A stretch of 64,000 nucleotides of DNA, from contig DATMAG010000018.1 in NCBI GenBank assembly GCA_035560235.1, positions 1 to 64,000 of the forward strand, read 5' to 3'. Of this stretch, positions 17,901-26,805 are shown in pieces (within the stretch, counting starts at the first letter, position 1; the number at the start of each line of letters is the position of its first letter). This DNA is from DASRDU01 sp035560235 (GTDB taxonomy: Bacteria > Acidobacteriota > Blastocatellia > RBC074). The notes under the pieces are model-generated. The model searched no databases. It was given only the letters and a program-made list of their open reading frames with translations, and was not told the origin of the DNA. A program made the position numbers and the translations under genes.

Positions 17901-17999
17901 CACAAAGGCAACATCACCCGCGCTGCCCGCGAACTCGAAATGACGAGGCGCGGCCTGCAACTGAAACTCGCCCGCCTGAACCTCAGCGCCGACAAATGA
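14919..17999 (+). CDS. TPR-containing sigma-54-dependent transcriptional activator
   Basis: A 1026-residue regulator. Residues about 35-545 are a tetratricopeptide array (for example MAGSCWFLKRPHDGIRHLEK), in place of the usual response-regulator receiver. About 550-690 looks like a GAF-type sensor. The AAA+ sigma-54 interaction domain follows: Walker A GESGTGKELVARAVH (about 728), the RNA-polymerase contact motif KRGAFTGAV (about 777), Walker B GGTLFLDEIGDLPL (about 795) and RFREDLYYRLNVI. The C-terminus has a Fis-type helix-turn-helix (KHKGNITRAARELEMTRRGL). The intact GAFTGA motif means it should act on sigma-54 promoters. Signal and targets are unknown; the TPR array probably senses a protein partner. 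Confidence 0.92.
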   Translation: MTRRTLRPEAEPETIRREADSGVIDFASARLRSRTVNAPSLLRDELEEIRLLLDQGQASQAQKRIAALIKTARNDASLVARARCALSLSYEMQGRYRESLEAVAMYEAPEERAGLEPEALSCVRTHIGLACNYTGDHPKAIAVLNTALREAVEDESDEQIGTIYTALARVYRSINEYTIARDHARKALEHHRRTGDWRGLAEAWFAVAMADFYEGRWESALENFEQARTLIGDHPASYLLGKIYNNMAGSCWFLKRPHDGIRHLEKAISYFETTEHKSNAIDGWNNLGINLTLVGEWPRAEAALERALAIASEADERQARVPMILDSFGELRLLQGRLDEAQQLLARAVSISRENGNKWYEGQALRTLSQCHLAMNDPARALDEAQQALALGERISDRQAVCESRLLLAEAHLEAGRLDESATELQTLADETKDSPEDLAIAGEAQRLHGLIALAQNDTTRAAQHFGRCISIFEMLGDAYRSTLAHYLLGRAYAATQPERAAEHLTLAVESFQKLGAGPALARAEAALAQLDRSVPARQEEVAALIQMLTLRLSEAVASRELLLRELAAVLREETGARRVLILEPHRSEAGQNRIATIIGWTESEGSRLMEQFGRTGSEAERELFAAQNDLSIITLRPLRALPATLLIGPRDSARLPFGLTIDPLLRVVELGLSACALQEKEDAGRNGNEQAAAASQSLMPGFIHSSPAMTRLVEEIYKIRSSDVTVLVTGESGTGKELVARAVHAVSSRRSKVFVPFNCTAVPKELSDAFLFGYKRGAFTGAVADSAGVIRAAEGGTLFLDEIGDLPLEIQPKLLRFLQEGEIQPLGEHRPARVDVRVIAATNTDLEEMVAAGRFREDLYYRLNVIRLHVPPLRERRSEIPAIVNHYIRHYSEKFGRRDIQISAQALDLLMVCDWPGNVRQLTNELQRIVARAEDNTLITPNHLSPELRRTAPTASFSASPASAAGEPFWQSMTLAEATEHLERLFIAEVLRKHKGNITRAARELEMTRRGLQLKLARLNLSADK

Positions 18000-18088
18000 G
18001 CGACGCACGGTTTTGCCTTGTCGTGACCTGGCGTTTACTATGCCTCCGCTCTGATTCGACTGAAAGGAAGCGATTCTCTGCCTGATCC

Positions 18089-18874
18089 ATGACCCTTTTA
18101 CACGTCCTGCTGATCTTCGGCTCCGGGTTCATCGGCGGAATGATGAATGCAGTGGCCGGGGGCGGCACGCTGATGACTTTTCCGACGCTGATCTGGCACG
18201 GGCTGCCGCCGATCAGCGCGAATGCGACCAATACCTTTGCGCTCTGGCCGGGCGGGCTGAGCGGCGCGTGGGGATTCCGGCGCGAACTCAGGCGCTGCGA
18301 GCGGCGATACTTCTGGCTGATTGCGCCGAGTCTGGCGGGCGGGCTGGCTGGCGCAATTCTGCTGCGCCTGACACCTGAGAAGATCTTTGCGCGGATGGTT
18401 CCGTTTCTGATTCTGTTTGCGACGGTGCTCTTTATGGCGCAGGGGCCGGTGCAGCGGTGGCTGCGTCGCGGACAGAACGCTCAGGCGCAGCCGCGCGAAT
18501 CGCACAGTGCTTCGTGGCGCTGGCTGGCGTGGGCGATCTTCTTTCAACTGCTGGCGGCGACCTACGGCGGATACTTCGGCGCGGGGATGGGGATTGTGAT
18601 GCTCGCCAATCTGGGCCTGATCGGAATGACTGACATTCATCAGATGAACGGGCTGAAAAATCTGCTCGGTCTGTTCATCAACCTGACTGCGGCGATCTAT
18701 TTTGCGAAGGCCGGGCTGGTGCGCTGGCCCGAAACGCTGGTGATGATGGTCGGCGCGATCATCGGCGGATACTGCAGCGCCGGAGTTGCGCGCCGGATGG
18801 GCCGTGAATTCGCGCGCCGCGCGGTGATCGTCATCGGTTTTGTGATCGCGCTGCTGCTGCTCGTCAGAAGATGA
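18089..18874 (+). CDS. TauE/SafE family (TSUP) membrane permease
   Basis: A 261-residue integral membrane protein with the two TSUP repeats: FGSGFIGGMMNAVAGGGTLM at the N-terminus and FQLLAATYGGYFGAGMGIVM in the middle, each with the Gly-rich membrane signature, plus NGLKNLLGLFINLTAAIYF. About eight hydrophobic segments are visible, consistent with the family's usual 240-270 residues. TSUP members export sulfite, sulfoacetate or other organic anions; substrate not determined. A sulfite-oxidase-like enzyme is encoded 12 kb away but there is no direct link. Start ATG 18089 has only a distant purine stretch upstream. Confidence 0.9.
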   Translation: MTLLHVLLIFGSGFIGGMMNAVAGGGTLMTFPTLIWHGLPPISANATNTFALWPGGLSGAWGFRRELRRCERRYFWLIAPSLAGGLAGAILLRLTPEKIFARMVPFLILFATVLFMAQGPVQRWLRRGQNAQAQPRESHSASWRWLAWAIFFQLLAATYGGYFGAGMGIVMLANLGLIGMTDIHQMNGLKNLLGLFINLTAAIYFAKAGLVRWPETLVMMVGAIIGGYCSAGVARRMGREFARRAVIVIGFVIALLLLVRR

Positions 18875-18980
18875 AGCGTGTCGTGATCGTCGGATCAGAC
18901 AAGGTTGTGTTCTCAGTACTCATCATCTACTCTTTGTCCTCCGCTGATCGTTTGTGGTTCCAACCTGACCGGAGAAGCCC

Positions 18981-20048
18981 ATGAAAACGAAACTGACCGC
19001 CACTCTTGTCGCGCTGCTCGTTCTGCTGACTGCCGTCGCTGTGGTTGAGACAGCCGCACGCCTGCGCTCTGCCGCGGCGATGGCCGATGCCGCAGGCAGA
19101 TTTCTCAATACCCTGACACCCGAACAGAAGGCCAAAGCTGTATTCAAATTCGACGATGAACAGCGGTTCGACTGGCACTTCATTCCACGCGACCGCAAGG
19201 GGCTGCCGCTGAAGGAAATGAATGAAGCGCAGCGCCGGGCCGCGCTGGAGTTTCTCAAAACGGGCCTGAGTCAGCGCGGATACCTGAAGGCGTCTACAAT
19301 TATGACGCTCGAAAACGTGCTGCGCGAAATGGAAGGCCCGAACCGCCGCTTCCCGCGCGATCCTGAGCTGTATTACTTCTCACTCTTCGGCACGCCCGGC
19401 CCCAGGCAGGCGTGGGGCTGGCGCGTCGAAGGCCATCACATCTCGCTCAACTTCACCATCAGCGGTCATTCCATCGTCGCCACTTCGCCTTCGTTTTTCG
19501 GCACCAATCCGGCTGAAGTCCGCGTTGACGTCCCGCAGAAAAACTGGCCGCAGAAAGGCTCCCGCGTGCTGGCCGCCGAAGAAGATCTCGCCCGCGAACT
19601 GGTCAAAGCGCTTGATGAAAAGCAGCGCGCAAAGGCAATCATCAACCCCAAAGCTCCTGATGACATCATCTCCTTCAACAAGGTCAGAGCCGAACCGCTC
19701 GACCGGGCCGGAATCACTGCCGGTGAAATGAACAGCGCACAGTTCGACAAACTGACGAAGCTGGTCGAGGAGTACTGCAACAACGTGCCTGAAGACCTGG
19801 CCGCCGCCCGCCGCGACAAATTCCGCACGGCAAAACGCGAGCAGATTTATTTCGTGTGGGCTGGTGGCATCGAAAAAAACGAGCCGCATTATTACCGCGT
19901 TCAGACGCCCGCGTTCCTGATCGAATTCGATGACACACAGAACAACGCGAATCACATTCATTCGGTCTGGCGCGATTTCAACGGCGATTTCGGACGCGAT
20001 CTGCTGGCCGAGCATTACCGCAGCACCCCACATAACAGCGGCAAATAG
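18981..20048 (+). CDS. DUF3500 domain-containing secreted protein
   Basis: A 355-residue exported protein: signal peptide TATLVALLVLLTAVAVVETA, then the DUF3500 pattern (LTPEQKAKAVFKFDDEQR, FDWHFIPRDRKGL, YYFSLFGTP, WGWRVEGHHISLNFTI, HYYRVQTPAFLIEFDDTQN, HIHSVWRDF). The family is widespread in Acidobacteria, Planctomycetes and some eukaryotes but has no established activity. ATG 18981 has GGAGA seven bases upstream. It is followed by a large intergenic hairpin. Confidence 0.9.
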   Translation: MKTKLTATLVALLVLLTAVAVVETAARLRSAAAMADAAGRFLNTLTPEQKAKAVFKFDDEQRFDWHFIPRDRKGLPLKEMNEAQRRAALEFLKTGLSQRGYLKASTIMTLENVLREMEGPNRRFPRDPELYYFSLFGTPGPRQAWGWRVEGHHISLNFTISGHSIVATSPSFFGTNPAEVRVDVPQKNWPQKGSRVLAAEEDLARELVKALDEKQRAKAIINPKAPDDIISFNKVRAEPLDRAGITAGEMNSAQFDKLTKLVEEYCNNVPEDLAAARRDKFRTAKREQIYFVWAGGIEKNEPHYYRVQTPAFLIEFDDTQNNANHIHSVWRDFNGDFGRDLLAEHYRSTPHNSGK

Positions 20049-20052
20049 TCAG

Positions 20053-20151
20053 AAGAGAGATGACGGAACAGACGGAAATAATGGAACAGGCGGAAAAGCA
20101 GAATGTGTTTCGTTTGTTCCGTTATTTTCGTTTGTTCCCTCATCTCCTCTT
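20053..20151. repeat. long imperfect intergenic palindrome ('ggaacaaacg' phrase)
   Basis: Left arm from 20053 (AAGAGAGATGACGGAACAGA...) pairs with the right arm ending at 20151; the arms are about 44 bases each and mostly complementary, with an 11-base centre. Each arm is itself built of repeated GGAACA-ACGGAAA words. It separates DUF3500 from hrpB and may stop transcription, but its organisation matches the other long palindromes in this window. Confidence 0.75.
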
Positions 20152-20168
20152 GTTCCCTGAAAGATTGA

Positions 20169-22766
20169 ATGACTCGGAAGCTGCGCCTGCCTGTTGATTC
20201 ACTCCTGCCTGAAGTCATCGCCTCGCTGCGTCATTCATCCGGTCTCGTCATCGTTGCTCCGCCTGGCGCGGGCAAGACTACGCGTGTGCCGCCTGCGCTG
20301 CTTGATGCCGGAATCGCTGGCGACGGCGAAGTGTGGGTGCTCGAACCGCGCCGGCTGGCAGCGCGAATGTCGGCGCGGCGCGTGGCTGAAGAGCGGGGTG
20401 AGAAGCCTGGCGAAACCGTCGGCTATCAGGTGCGCTTTGAAGAGGTGAGCGGCCCGCGCACGCGCCTGCGCTTTCTGACCGAAGGCGTGCTGACGCGGCG
20501 GCTGCTCTCTGATCCGCAACTGAAGAATGTCGGAGTCGTCGTGCTCGATGAATTTCACGAACGACATTTGCAGGCCGATCTGGCGCTGGCGCTGCTCAGA
20601 CGCCTGCAGCGAACCGTGCGGCCTGAGCTGAAGCTCGTGGCCATGTCGGCGACGCTTGCTGCCGATCCGATTGCTGAATTTCTGGGCAACTGTCCGATCC
20701 TGCATTCCGAAGGCCGCCGCTTCGAAGTGGCCATTGAGCACGCTGCGTCTCACGACAATCGCCTGCTGCACGAACAGACAGCTGCGGCGCTCAGGCGCCT
20801 GATTGCAGAAGGACTCGATGGCGATGTGCTGGTCTTTCTGCCGGGTGCGGCTGAGATCAGGCAGGCGCAGGCGGCGTGCGAAGGGATTGCGGCTGAAGCC
20901 GGGATGCTCGTGCTGCCGCTGCACGGCGATCTGCCTGCCGCCGCGCAGGATCGCGCCGTCAGTCCGACCTCGCAGCGCAAAGTTATTCTCTCAACCAACG
21001 TCGCTGAAACCTCGATCACGATTGATGGAGTCGTGGCAGTGATTGATTCAGGCCTGGCGCGTGTGGCCAGCCATTCGCCCTGGTCAGGTTTGCCGGTGCT
21101 CAATGTCGCACGCGTCAGCCAGGCTTCAGCAGTGCAGCGGGCCGGACGCGCCGGACGCACGCGGCCCGGGCGCTGCCTGCGGCTTTATACGGCGCAGGAT
21201 TTCGCTGCGCGACCGGCGCACGAAGCGCCCGAAATTCAGCGGCTCGATCTGGCCGAACCCGTGCTTGAACTGCACGCCGCAGGCATCACTGATCCTTCAT
21301 CATTTGAATGGTTCGAGGCTCCGTCACCACATTCGCTCGATGCTGCTGACAGGCTGCTGCGACAGCTCGGAGCGATTGACGATGACGGGAGGGTTACAGA
21401 GACAGGACGTTTGATGCTGCGTTTCCCGCTGCATCCGCGACAGTCGCGCCTGCTCGTTGAGGCTGAACGACGCGGAGTGGCTGACGATGCCTGTGTGATT
21501 GCAGCGCTGATCGGTGAACGCGACATCAGGCAGACCGGCATTCTGAGCGACCGGCGCGATGAGCGCAGTGAGGCAGCCGCAGCAACAGGCCCGTCCGATC
21601 TGCTTTATCTGCTCGATCTCTTTGCCGAAGCTGAGGCTGCAAAGTTTGCGCCTGAACGGTTGCGCGCAATGAATCTCGATCCCGGAGCAGTGATGGCTGT
21701 TGATCGCGTCAGCAGACAGTTGCGCCGGATGCTGAACAAACGACCGGCAGCCCGCGTTCACAGCGATCCGCAGGCTGATGAAGCGCTGCTGATCTCGATT
21801 CTCACCGGCTGTCCCGACCGCGTGGCGCGGCGGCGCAGAAAGAACGAAGCTGAACTGCTGCTCTCAGGCGGCGGCGCGGCTGTGTTGTCGCCGGCAAGCG
21901 TGGTGCGCACGGCTGAATTCGTCGTTGCGGTTGAAATCGAGGATCGTCGGCAGCAGCGGCAGAACAGTCGCAGCAGCGCGCCGCTCATTCGCCTGGCCAG
22001 TCAGATTGAACCCGAATGGCTGCTCGATCTTTTCAGTGACGCGCTCAGCGAAACGAATGAGCTTCGCTGGAACGCGCAGGCCGAGCGCGTCGAAGCGACC
22101 AGCCGCTTGTGGTACGGCCAGGTGTTGATTGACGAATCGCGCAGCGTCACGGCTGAACCCGACAAAGCCGCGCGAGTGCTTGCTGAAGCCGCTCTGAATG
22201 CGGGGTTGCGCGCTTTCATTGATGAAACCGAACTGGCGCGCTTTCTCGCCCGCGTTGAATTTGTGGCGCGCACTTTTCCTGAAGCCGGACTGCCTGAACT
22301 TACCGAAGCCGACGCACGCGCCGCGCTCGCAGAGTTATGCGCCAAGCGTCGCAGCTTTGCCGAATTGCGCGAGGCCGTGCGTCACGGTGGACTGATCAGT
22401 CTGCTTCAGGCAAAACTCACGGCTGAACAGATTGCGCTGCTTGCGCGGATGGCTCCTGAACGCACGAGCCTTGCCGGGCGGCGCAATGTGCGGATCAATT
22501 ACGAAGCGGGCCGTCCGCCCTGGATTGAATCGCGCCTGCAGGATTTCTTCGGGATGACTGCGGGGCCGGTTGTCGCGGGCGGGCGCGTGCCGCTGGTGCT
22601 GCATCTGCTCGCGCCAAATCACCGCCCGGTGCAGGTGACAACAGACCTGGCCGGATTCTGGCAGCGCATCTATCCGCAGACTCGCCGCGAACTGAGTCGC
22701 CGCTATCCGCGCCATCAGTGGCCCGAAGATCCGCTTCGAGGTCAGGCAAAAGACAGCCGCGAATGA
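20169..22766 (+). CDS. hrpB: ATP-dependent helicase HrpB
   Basis: An 865-residue DExH-box helicase with the HrpB organisation: Walker A APPGAGKTTRVPPALL (about 32), Walker B VLDEFHERHLQADLAL (DEFH form, about 127), the SAT motif (VAMSATLAADPI), NVAETSITIDGVVAVIDSG and QRAGRAGRTRPG for motifs V and VI, and the HrpB C-terminal domain ending RYPRHQWPEDPL. Length agrees with the family (about 820-860). HrpB is a putative RNA helicase whose physiological role is poorly defined. The last codons (SRE and stop) lie in a single 'cacgaa' repeat arm. Confidence 0.95.
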   Translation: MTRKLRLPVDSLLPEVIASLRHSSGLVIVAPPGAGKTTRVPPALLDAGIAGDGEVWVLEPRRLAARMSARRVAEERGEKPGETVGYQVRFEEVSGPRTRLRFLTEGVLTRRLLSDPQLKNVGVVVLDEFHERHLQADLALALLRRLQRTVRPELKLVAMSATLAADPIAEFLGNCPILHSEGRRFEVAIEHAASHDNRLLHEQTAAALRRLIAEGLDGDVLVFLPGAAEIRQAQAACEGIAAEAGMLVLPLHGDLPAAAQDRAVSPTSQRKVILSTNVAETSITIDGVVAVIDSGLARVASHSPWSGLPVLNVARVSQASAVQRAGRAGRTRPGRCLRLYTAQDFAARPAHEAPEIQRLDLAEPVLELHAAGITDPSSFEWFEAPSPHSLDAADRLLRQLGAIDDDGRVTETGRLMLRFPLHPRQSRLLVEAERRGVADDACVIAALIGERDIRQTGILSDRRDERSEAAAATGPSDLLYLLDLFAEAEAAKFAPERLRAMNLDPGAVMAVDRVSRQLRRMLNKRPAARVHSDPQADEALLISILTGCPDRVARRRRKNEAELLLSGGGAAVLSPASVVRTAEFVVAVEIEDRRQQRQNSRSSAPLIRLASQIEPEWLLDLFSDALSETNELRWNAQAERVEATSRLWYGQVLIDESRSVTAEPDKAARVLAEAALNAGLRAFIDETELARFLARVEFVARTFPEAGLPELTEADARAALAELCAKRRSFAELREAVRHGGLISLLQAKLTAEQIALLARMAPERTSLAGRRNVRINYEAGRPPWIESRLQDFFGMTAGPVVAGGRVPLVLHLLAPNHRPVQVTTDLAGFWQRIYPQTRRELSRRYPRHQWPEDPLRGQAKDSRE

Positions 22767-22783
22767 ATACGAATCCTCACGAA
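22756..22783 (+). repeat. solo arm of the 'cacgaatcctcacgaa' repeat at the hrpB stop
   Basis: GCCGCGAATGAATACGAATC and the following 8 bases match 25 of 28 positions of the left arm of the palindrome at 42470-42497. No complementary arm follows, so this is a half element. The hrpB stop codon lies inside it, as the stop of the sigma-like gene lies inside the copy at 42470. Confidence 0.65.
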
Positions 22784-22803
22784 TGAAGACGGGCACTGTA
22801 TTC

Positions 22804-25107
22804 TCACCTGCGGTCAGGCAGCGATTCCCACGCTTCAGCCAGAAAGTCGCCGAGCATCACGATGCCGTTTCGCTGCTCGAAGAGAACATGATTTCGGGCC
22901 AGAATCTCTGCGCTGAGGTGAGCGCGAAAATCGCTGTCGCTGGCGAGGCGCACAGCGAGGCGCGCGTAATCATCTTCGTTCTGCGCGACGTATTCTGTCA
23001 GGCCCATCCGATTGTAAAAGCCGAAGGTTGATCGCTGCCTGCACAGTTCGCCGGGCAGCGTCACAATCGGCGTTCCAACCGCGAGCGTTTCAAGCGAAGT
23101 CGTCCCGCCACAGAATGCCGGTGTGTCGAGGACAACATCGGCCAGGCGCAGCAGACCTGTAAAATCGGGCAGACTCTGATGCGGCAGAAAGCGAATCCGG
23201 TCGGCGCAGTCGGGCATCGTACGGGCAAAGCGCGCCCGCAGCCGCTGCCACAATTCCTGCTGCGAGTTGGTCACGAGGATCAGTTCGCCTTTCGGATCGC
23301 GGCGCAGAATTTCAGCGAAGAGCCGGTCAGTCATCGGATGCAGCTTGAAGGGCGTCATCGGGCAGAGATAAAGATGCTGCTGTTCCGGCAGGCCGTAATC
23401 ACTGCGCGTTTTCAGTGGCGGCGCGTCAGCCGGACGAAAGCAGACCGGACGATCCGCGAGCAGCACGACGCGCTCGCGATAATGCTGCTGCGCGTGCGGC
23501 AGTTCATCAATCGCAGTCGAGATGAAGTAATCAATCGTCGGAACCCCGCTCGTCAGCGGATGCCCGCCGCCCGTCACCTGAATCGGCGCGAGCCGGGCGT
23601 GCGCGAGAAAGTATGTCCACGGCTCCATCCCGAGATCGGTGTAAAAAAGAATGTCGAGCTGAGCTTCAGCGATTCGCTCGCGGGCTTCGAGAAAACTGCG
23701 CGGCACACGCAGCAGCCTGTCGCCGTCACTGAGCGTTTGCAGAATTTCAGGGCACGGCGTATCGAGATGCAGAATCGTGACGCGAAAGCGATCACGCGGC
23801 AGCATTCTGATGACGCCCGAAACGGCGCGGTTGAGAATGTGCTGCTGATAGCCAAAGAACGATGAGATGAACCCGATCTCTATTCTGCCCGCAGCGCGCT
23901 GCCGCTTCTGATCCCGGCAGTGCGGCGCAACCCAGGCCAGACCGGGCGAGCATTTCAGAAACAGATCAGCCGTCCGGCTCAGCAGTTCGACATCGTTGCG
24001 TCCCTGATAAGCCAGATAAAACGGCACTACCGCGACCTCGTGCAGCGGATCGGCAATCCGCAGTCGCTCGTGCATCAGCCGGTTCAGATCGGATTCAAAC
24101 CGCGCGCGAACCTCTTCGACCTGTTCGACTGAATCGTAAAAGCCGGGCAGCATCAGCGCCGTGCGCACCTTCAGCGCATCGAGCGGCCGGTGTGCATACG
24201 CCCGTTCGTTGCAGCGTCGCGCTTCATCGCTCAGCCCGCGCTCGTAATGAATGTTTCCGGCGTTGATATGCGGCTGAATCAGCTTCGGGTCGAGGCTGAT
24301 GGCCTGCTCGAACGCAGTCAGAGCGTCGTCAGTCGCCTCCTTTTCAAGAAAGAATATGCCGAGATCGTGCCACGCCTGCGCGAGATCGGGCTGAAGCCGG
24401 ACGGCCTGAATCAAGGCTGCAGTTGCCTCCTCACGCAGGCCGAGTTCCTTCAGTGCAACTGACAGATTGTAATAAGCCCTGCCGTAATCAGGCTTCAGCG
24501 TCACCGCCGCAGACAGATGCTGCGCCGCTTCCTGAAATCTGCCGAGCCGGTTCAGCAACTGCCCCAGGTTGTTGTGAGCTTCGGCAAAGTTCGGATGGCA
24601 GGCAAGCGCGCGGCGATAAGCCTCTTCAGCAGCGGGCAGTCTGCCCTGTGTCTCGAGCAGATCACCGAGATTGTTGTGAGCCGGTGCGAATGACGGATCA
24701 AGGCGGCAGGCTTCGCGGAAAGCCTCTTCGGCCTTGCCAGTTCTGCCTGACTGCTGATGCACAATGCCGAGCGAGTTGTGAAACGTCGCAGTGCGCGGAG
24801 CAGAGCTGATTGCCTGACGGATGAATTTCAGCGCTGCGGCGAGGTCGCCCTGCCTGAGCGCACTCAGCCCGCGCAGATGCAGCGCATCGGCCTGCTGAGG
24901 TTCATCGGCCCTGCGTCCGGGCGGGGAAGTGCGATGCGGATGATTCAAGCTGTAACTCCCATTGATGTCGCGGCGAGCTGTCAGCAGTGACGGGTTTTCG
25001 TCAGCTTTTGCCGGAACTATGGCATTGACGCTCCGAGAAAACGGTTTGTAGAATTCGCGGCGCTTTGCGGCGCCAGTGAGCAGGAACAGAAACCGGGTCG
25101 CCGCCAT
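22804..25107 (-). CDS. TPR protein with GT41 (SPINDLY/OGT-like) glycosyltransferase domain
   Basis: A 767-residue protein. About residues 75-330 are seven or so TPR units (FAPAHNNLGDLLETQGRLPA, FAEAHNNLGQLLNRLGRFQE); about 390-767 resemble the catalytic domain of bacterial SPINDLY/O-GlcNAc transferases: IEIGFISSFFGYQQHILNRA, LDILFYTDLGMEPWTYFLAHARL (written across two beta-strands), ITVTGGGHPLTSGVPTIDYF-like block, and VVLDTPAFCGGTTSLETLAV, the UDP-sugar-binding region. It probably transfers a sugar to protein Ser/Thr. The start is uncertain because the first 60 residues are not conserved-looking. Divergent from the glycan-type operon at 25204, which suggests a shared pathway. Confidence 0.85.
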   Translation of the reverse strand: MAATRFLFLLTGAAKRREFYKPFSRSVNAIVPAKADENPSLLTARRDINGSYSLNHPHRTSPPGRRADEPQQADALHLRGLSALRQGDLAAALKFIRQAISSAPRTATFHNSLGIVHQQSGRTGKAEEAFREACRLDPSFAPAHNNLGDLLETQGRLPAAEEAYRRALACHPNFAEAHNNLGQLLNRLGRFQEAAQHLSAAVTLKPDYGRAYYNLSVALKELGLREEATAALIQAVRLQPDLAQAWHDLGIFFLEKEATDDALTAFEQAISLDPKLIQPHINAGNIHYERGLSDEARRCNERAYAHRPLDALKVRTALMLPGFYDSVEQVEEVRARFESDLNRLMHERLRIADPLHEVAVVPFYLAYQGRNDVELLSRTADLFLKCSPGLAWVAPHCRDQKRQRAAGRIEIGFISSFFGYQQHILNRAVSGVIRMLPRDRFRVTILHLDTPCPEILQTLSDGDRLLRVPRSFLEARERIAEAQLDILFYTDLGMEPWTYFLAHARLAPIQVTGGGHPLTSGVPTIDYFISTAIDELPHAQQHYRERVVLLADRPVCFRPADAPPLKTRSDYGLPEQQHLYLCPMTPFKLHPMTDRLFAEILRRDPKGELILVTNSQQELWQRLRARFARTMPDCADRIRFLPHQSLPDFTGLLRLADVVLDTPAFCGGTTSLETLAVGTPIVTLPGELCRQRSTFGFYNRMGLTEYVAQNEDDYARLAVRLASDSDFRAHLSAEILARNHVLFEQRNGIVMLGDFLAEAWESLPDRR

Positions 25108-25203
25108 TCAGGTCACCTGAAATTCACGCCGCCGCCACACAACAACAGGCAATTCATAAACCGCACGAACTGACTGCTGTGACCAGCCCCGCAGAATTTT
25201 CAG

Positions 25204-26133
25204 ATGACAGGTTATCTGCACGCTGCTTATGCCAGTGCGTTTGTCGAACACGGAGAGCCGTTGCTGCTGCCCGCGTCACAGGGCTGGCTGATCAGGCGGG
25301 CCATCGCGGGCACTGCTGAAGCGGACGCGATGGGGTGTTATCCGTTTCTGGCCTGCCGCAACTGGCGCGGGCTGGATGAGGATTTGCAGGCTCTGGATGA
25401 TGACCTGGTCAGCGTCACGGTTGTGACCGATCCGCTCGGTGAATTTGAACCGGACGATCTGCGGCGTGCCTTTCCCGATCTGGTCAGATTCTACAAAAAG
25501 CATTTCATCGCTGATCTCAGTCAGCCGCTCCGTTCATTCGTCAGTTCACATCATCAGCGCAATGCCCGCCAGGCGCTTTCACACCTGAGTGTCGAGCGAT
25601 GCCCGTCTGATTCAGCTCTCGATGAATGGGTGCAGCTTTATCAGCATCTGATCGTTCGACACAGCATCAGCGGGCTGGCGGCATTCTCACGCGATTCATT
25701 TGCACGACAATTGCAGGTTCCCGGCCTCGTGATCTGGCGCGCTGTCGAAGCAGGGCGAACGGTTGGAATGACGCTCTGGTATCAGAATGCCGAGCGCGCC
25801 GATTATCACCTGGCGGCTTACACGCCGCGCGGTTATGAATTGAAAGCCTCAGCGGCGCTTTTCTGGCGGGCCTTTGAGGAGTTTGCCGCAGCGGGCGTGC
25901 GCCGCGTCGTCCTCGGAGCCGGGGCCGGAATCAGCAATGACGGCAGCGACGGGCTGACGCGGTTCAAGCGCGGATGGGCGAACGAGACGAGGCCGGTTTA
26001 TCTGTGTGGCCGCATCGGGCGGCGACGAGCTTATGAACAGCTCACAGGCAGAGCGACAGCCGATGAATCGTCGTTCTTTCCGGCCTATCGTCAGCCGGTA
26101 GCCGCTCACGCCAGCGCTTCAGTCAGGAGTTGA
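25204..26133 (+). CDS. FemAB/GNAT-fold acyltransferase-like protein (first of operon)
   Basis: A 309-residue protein with a FemAB/BioF2-like GNAT fold: RSFVSSHHQRNARQALSHLS in the middle (the basic stretch typical before the second fold half), VGMTLWYQNAERADYHLAAY and LGAGAGISNDGSDGLTRFKR near the C-terminus, matching the 'LGGG..DGL.RFK..F' signature of sugar or peptide acyltransferases of this superfamily. It probably adds an acyl or aminoacyl group to an amino-sugar or peptide. It starts a six-gene operon with 5-base or smaller gaps; a homologous but distinct second copy is gene five of the same operon. Confidence 0.75.
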   Translation: MTGYLHAAYASAFVEHGEPLLLPASQGWLIRRAIAGTAEADAMGCYPFLACRNWRGLDEDLQALDDDLVSVTVVTDPLGEFEPDDLRRAFPDLVRFYKKHFIADLSQPLRSFVSSHHQRNARQALSHLSVERCPSDSALDEWVQLYQHLIVRHSISGLAAFSRDSFARQLQVPGLVIWRAVEAGRTVGMTLWYQNAERADYHLAAYTPRGYELKASAALFWRAFEEFAAAGVRRVVLGAGAGISNDGSDGLTRFKRGWANETRPVYLCGRIGRRRAYEQLTGRATADESSFFPAYRQPVAAHASASVRS

Positions 26134-26138
26134 ATTGA

Positions 26139-26801
26139 ATGTCTGCGCCTTCACTGTGTAAACCCTATCGCCAGCTTGTCGCCCATTACGAAGAGTGCCT
26201 GGCGCGCTTCGGTGACACACCGCAGGGCGTGGACTGGCCGAACAGTCGCGACGCGCAGACGAGATACAGAATAATGACCGAAGTCATCAGGCCGGAGGAT
26301 CGCGGCGGGAAAGTCTCGCTGCTCGATTTCGGCTGCGGCGCGGCGCATCTGTATGAATATCTGCAGGCGCACGGCTTTGGTCACATCTCTTACTCGGGAC
26401 TTGATCTGTCCGAGCAGTTCATCAGGCTGTCGCGCTCGAAGTTTCCGCACCTGACTTTTTATCAGCTTGATCTGCTCGGCAGGCAGGCAGAGCAGGTGCC
26501 GGATTTTGATTACATAATCCTCAACGGAGTGCTGACCGAGAAGCAGAATCTGACGTTTGACGAAATGTGGGATTACGCCCGCGAACTGCTGATTGCGGTC
26601 TTTCGCCGCGCCCGCTGCGGCGTTGCCTTCAATGTCATGTCGAAGCAGGTTGACTGGGAACGCGACGATCTCTTTCACCTGCCGATGGATCTGCTGGCAG
26701 GCTTTCTGACCAGAGAGCTCAGCCGTCATTTCATCTTTCGCAGTGATTACGGCTTGTACGAGTACACGACTTATCTTTATCGCGCCCCTGCCTCTCGCTG
26801 A
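26139..26801 (+). CDS. class I SAM-dependent methyltransferase
   Basis: A 220-residue Rossmann-fold methyltransferase. Motif I is SLLDFGCGAAHLYEYLQAHG at about residue 60, the acidic end of beta-2 is YSGLDLSEQFI and motif IV is PDFDYIILNGVLTEKQ. The C-terminal region with ELSRHFIFRSDYGLYEYTTY is typical of this group rather than of protein methyltransferases. Likely substrate is a sugar or small metabolite made by the operon. AGGAG lies about 9 bases before the ATG; the gene starts 5 bases after the FemAB-like gene. Confidence 0.88.
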   Translation: MSAPSLCKPYRQLVAHYEECLARFGDTPQGVDWPNSRDAQTRYRIMTEVIRPEDRGGKVSLLDFGCGAAHLYEYLQAHGFGHISYSGLDLSEQFIRLSRSKFPHLTFYQLDLLGRQAEQVPDFDYIILNGVLTEKQNLTFDEMWDYARELLIAVFRRARCGVAFNVMSKQVDWERDDLFHLPMDLLAGFLTRELSRHFIFRSDYGLYEYTTYLYRAPASR

Positions 26802-26805
26802 CTCT

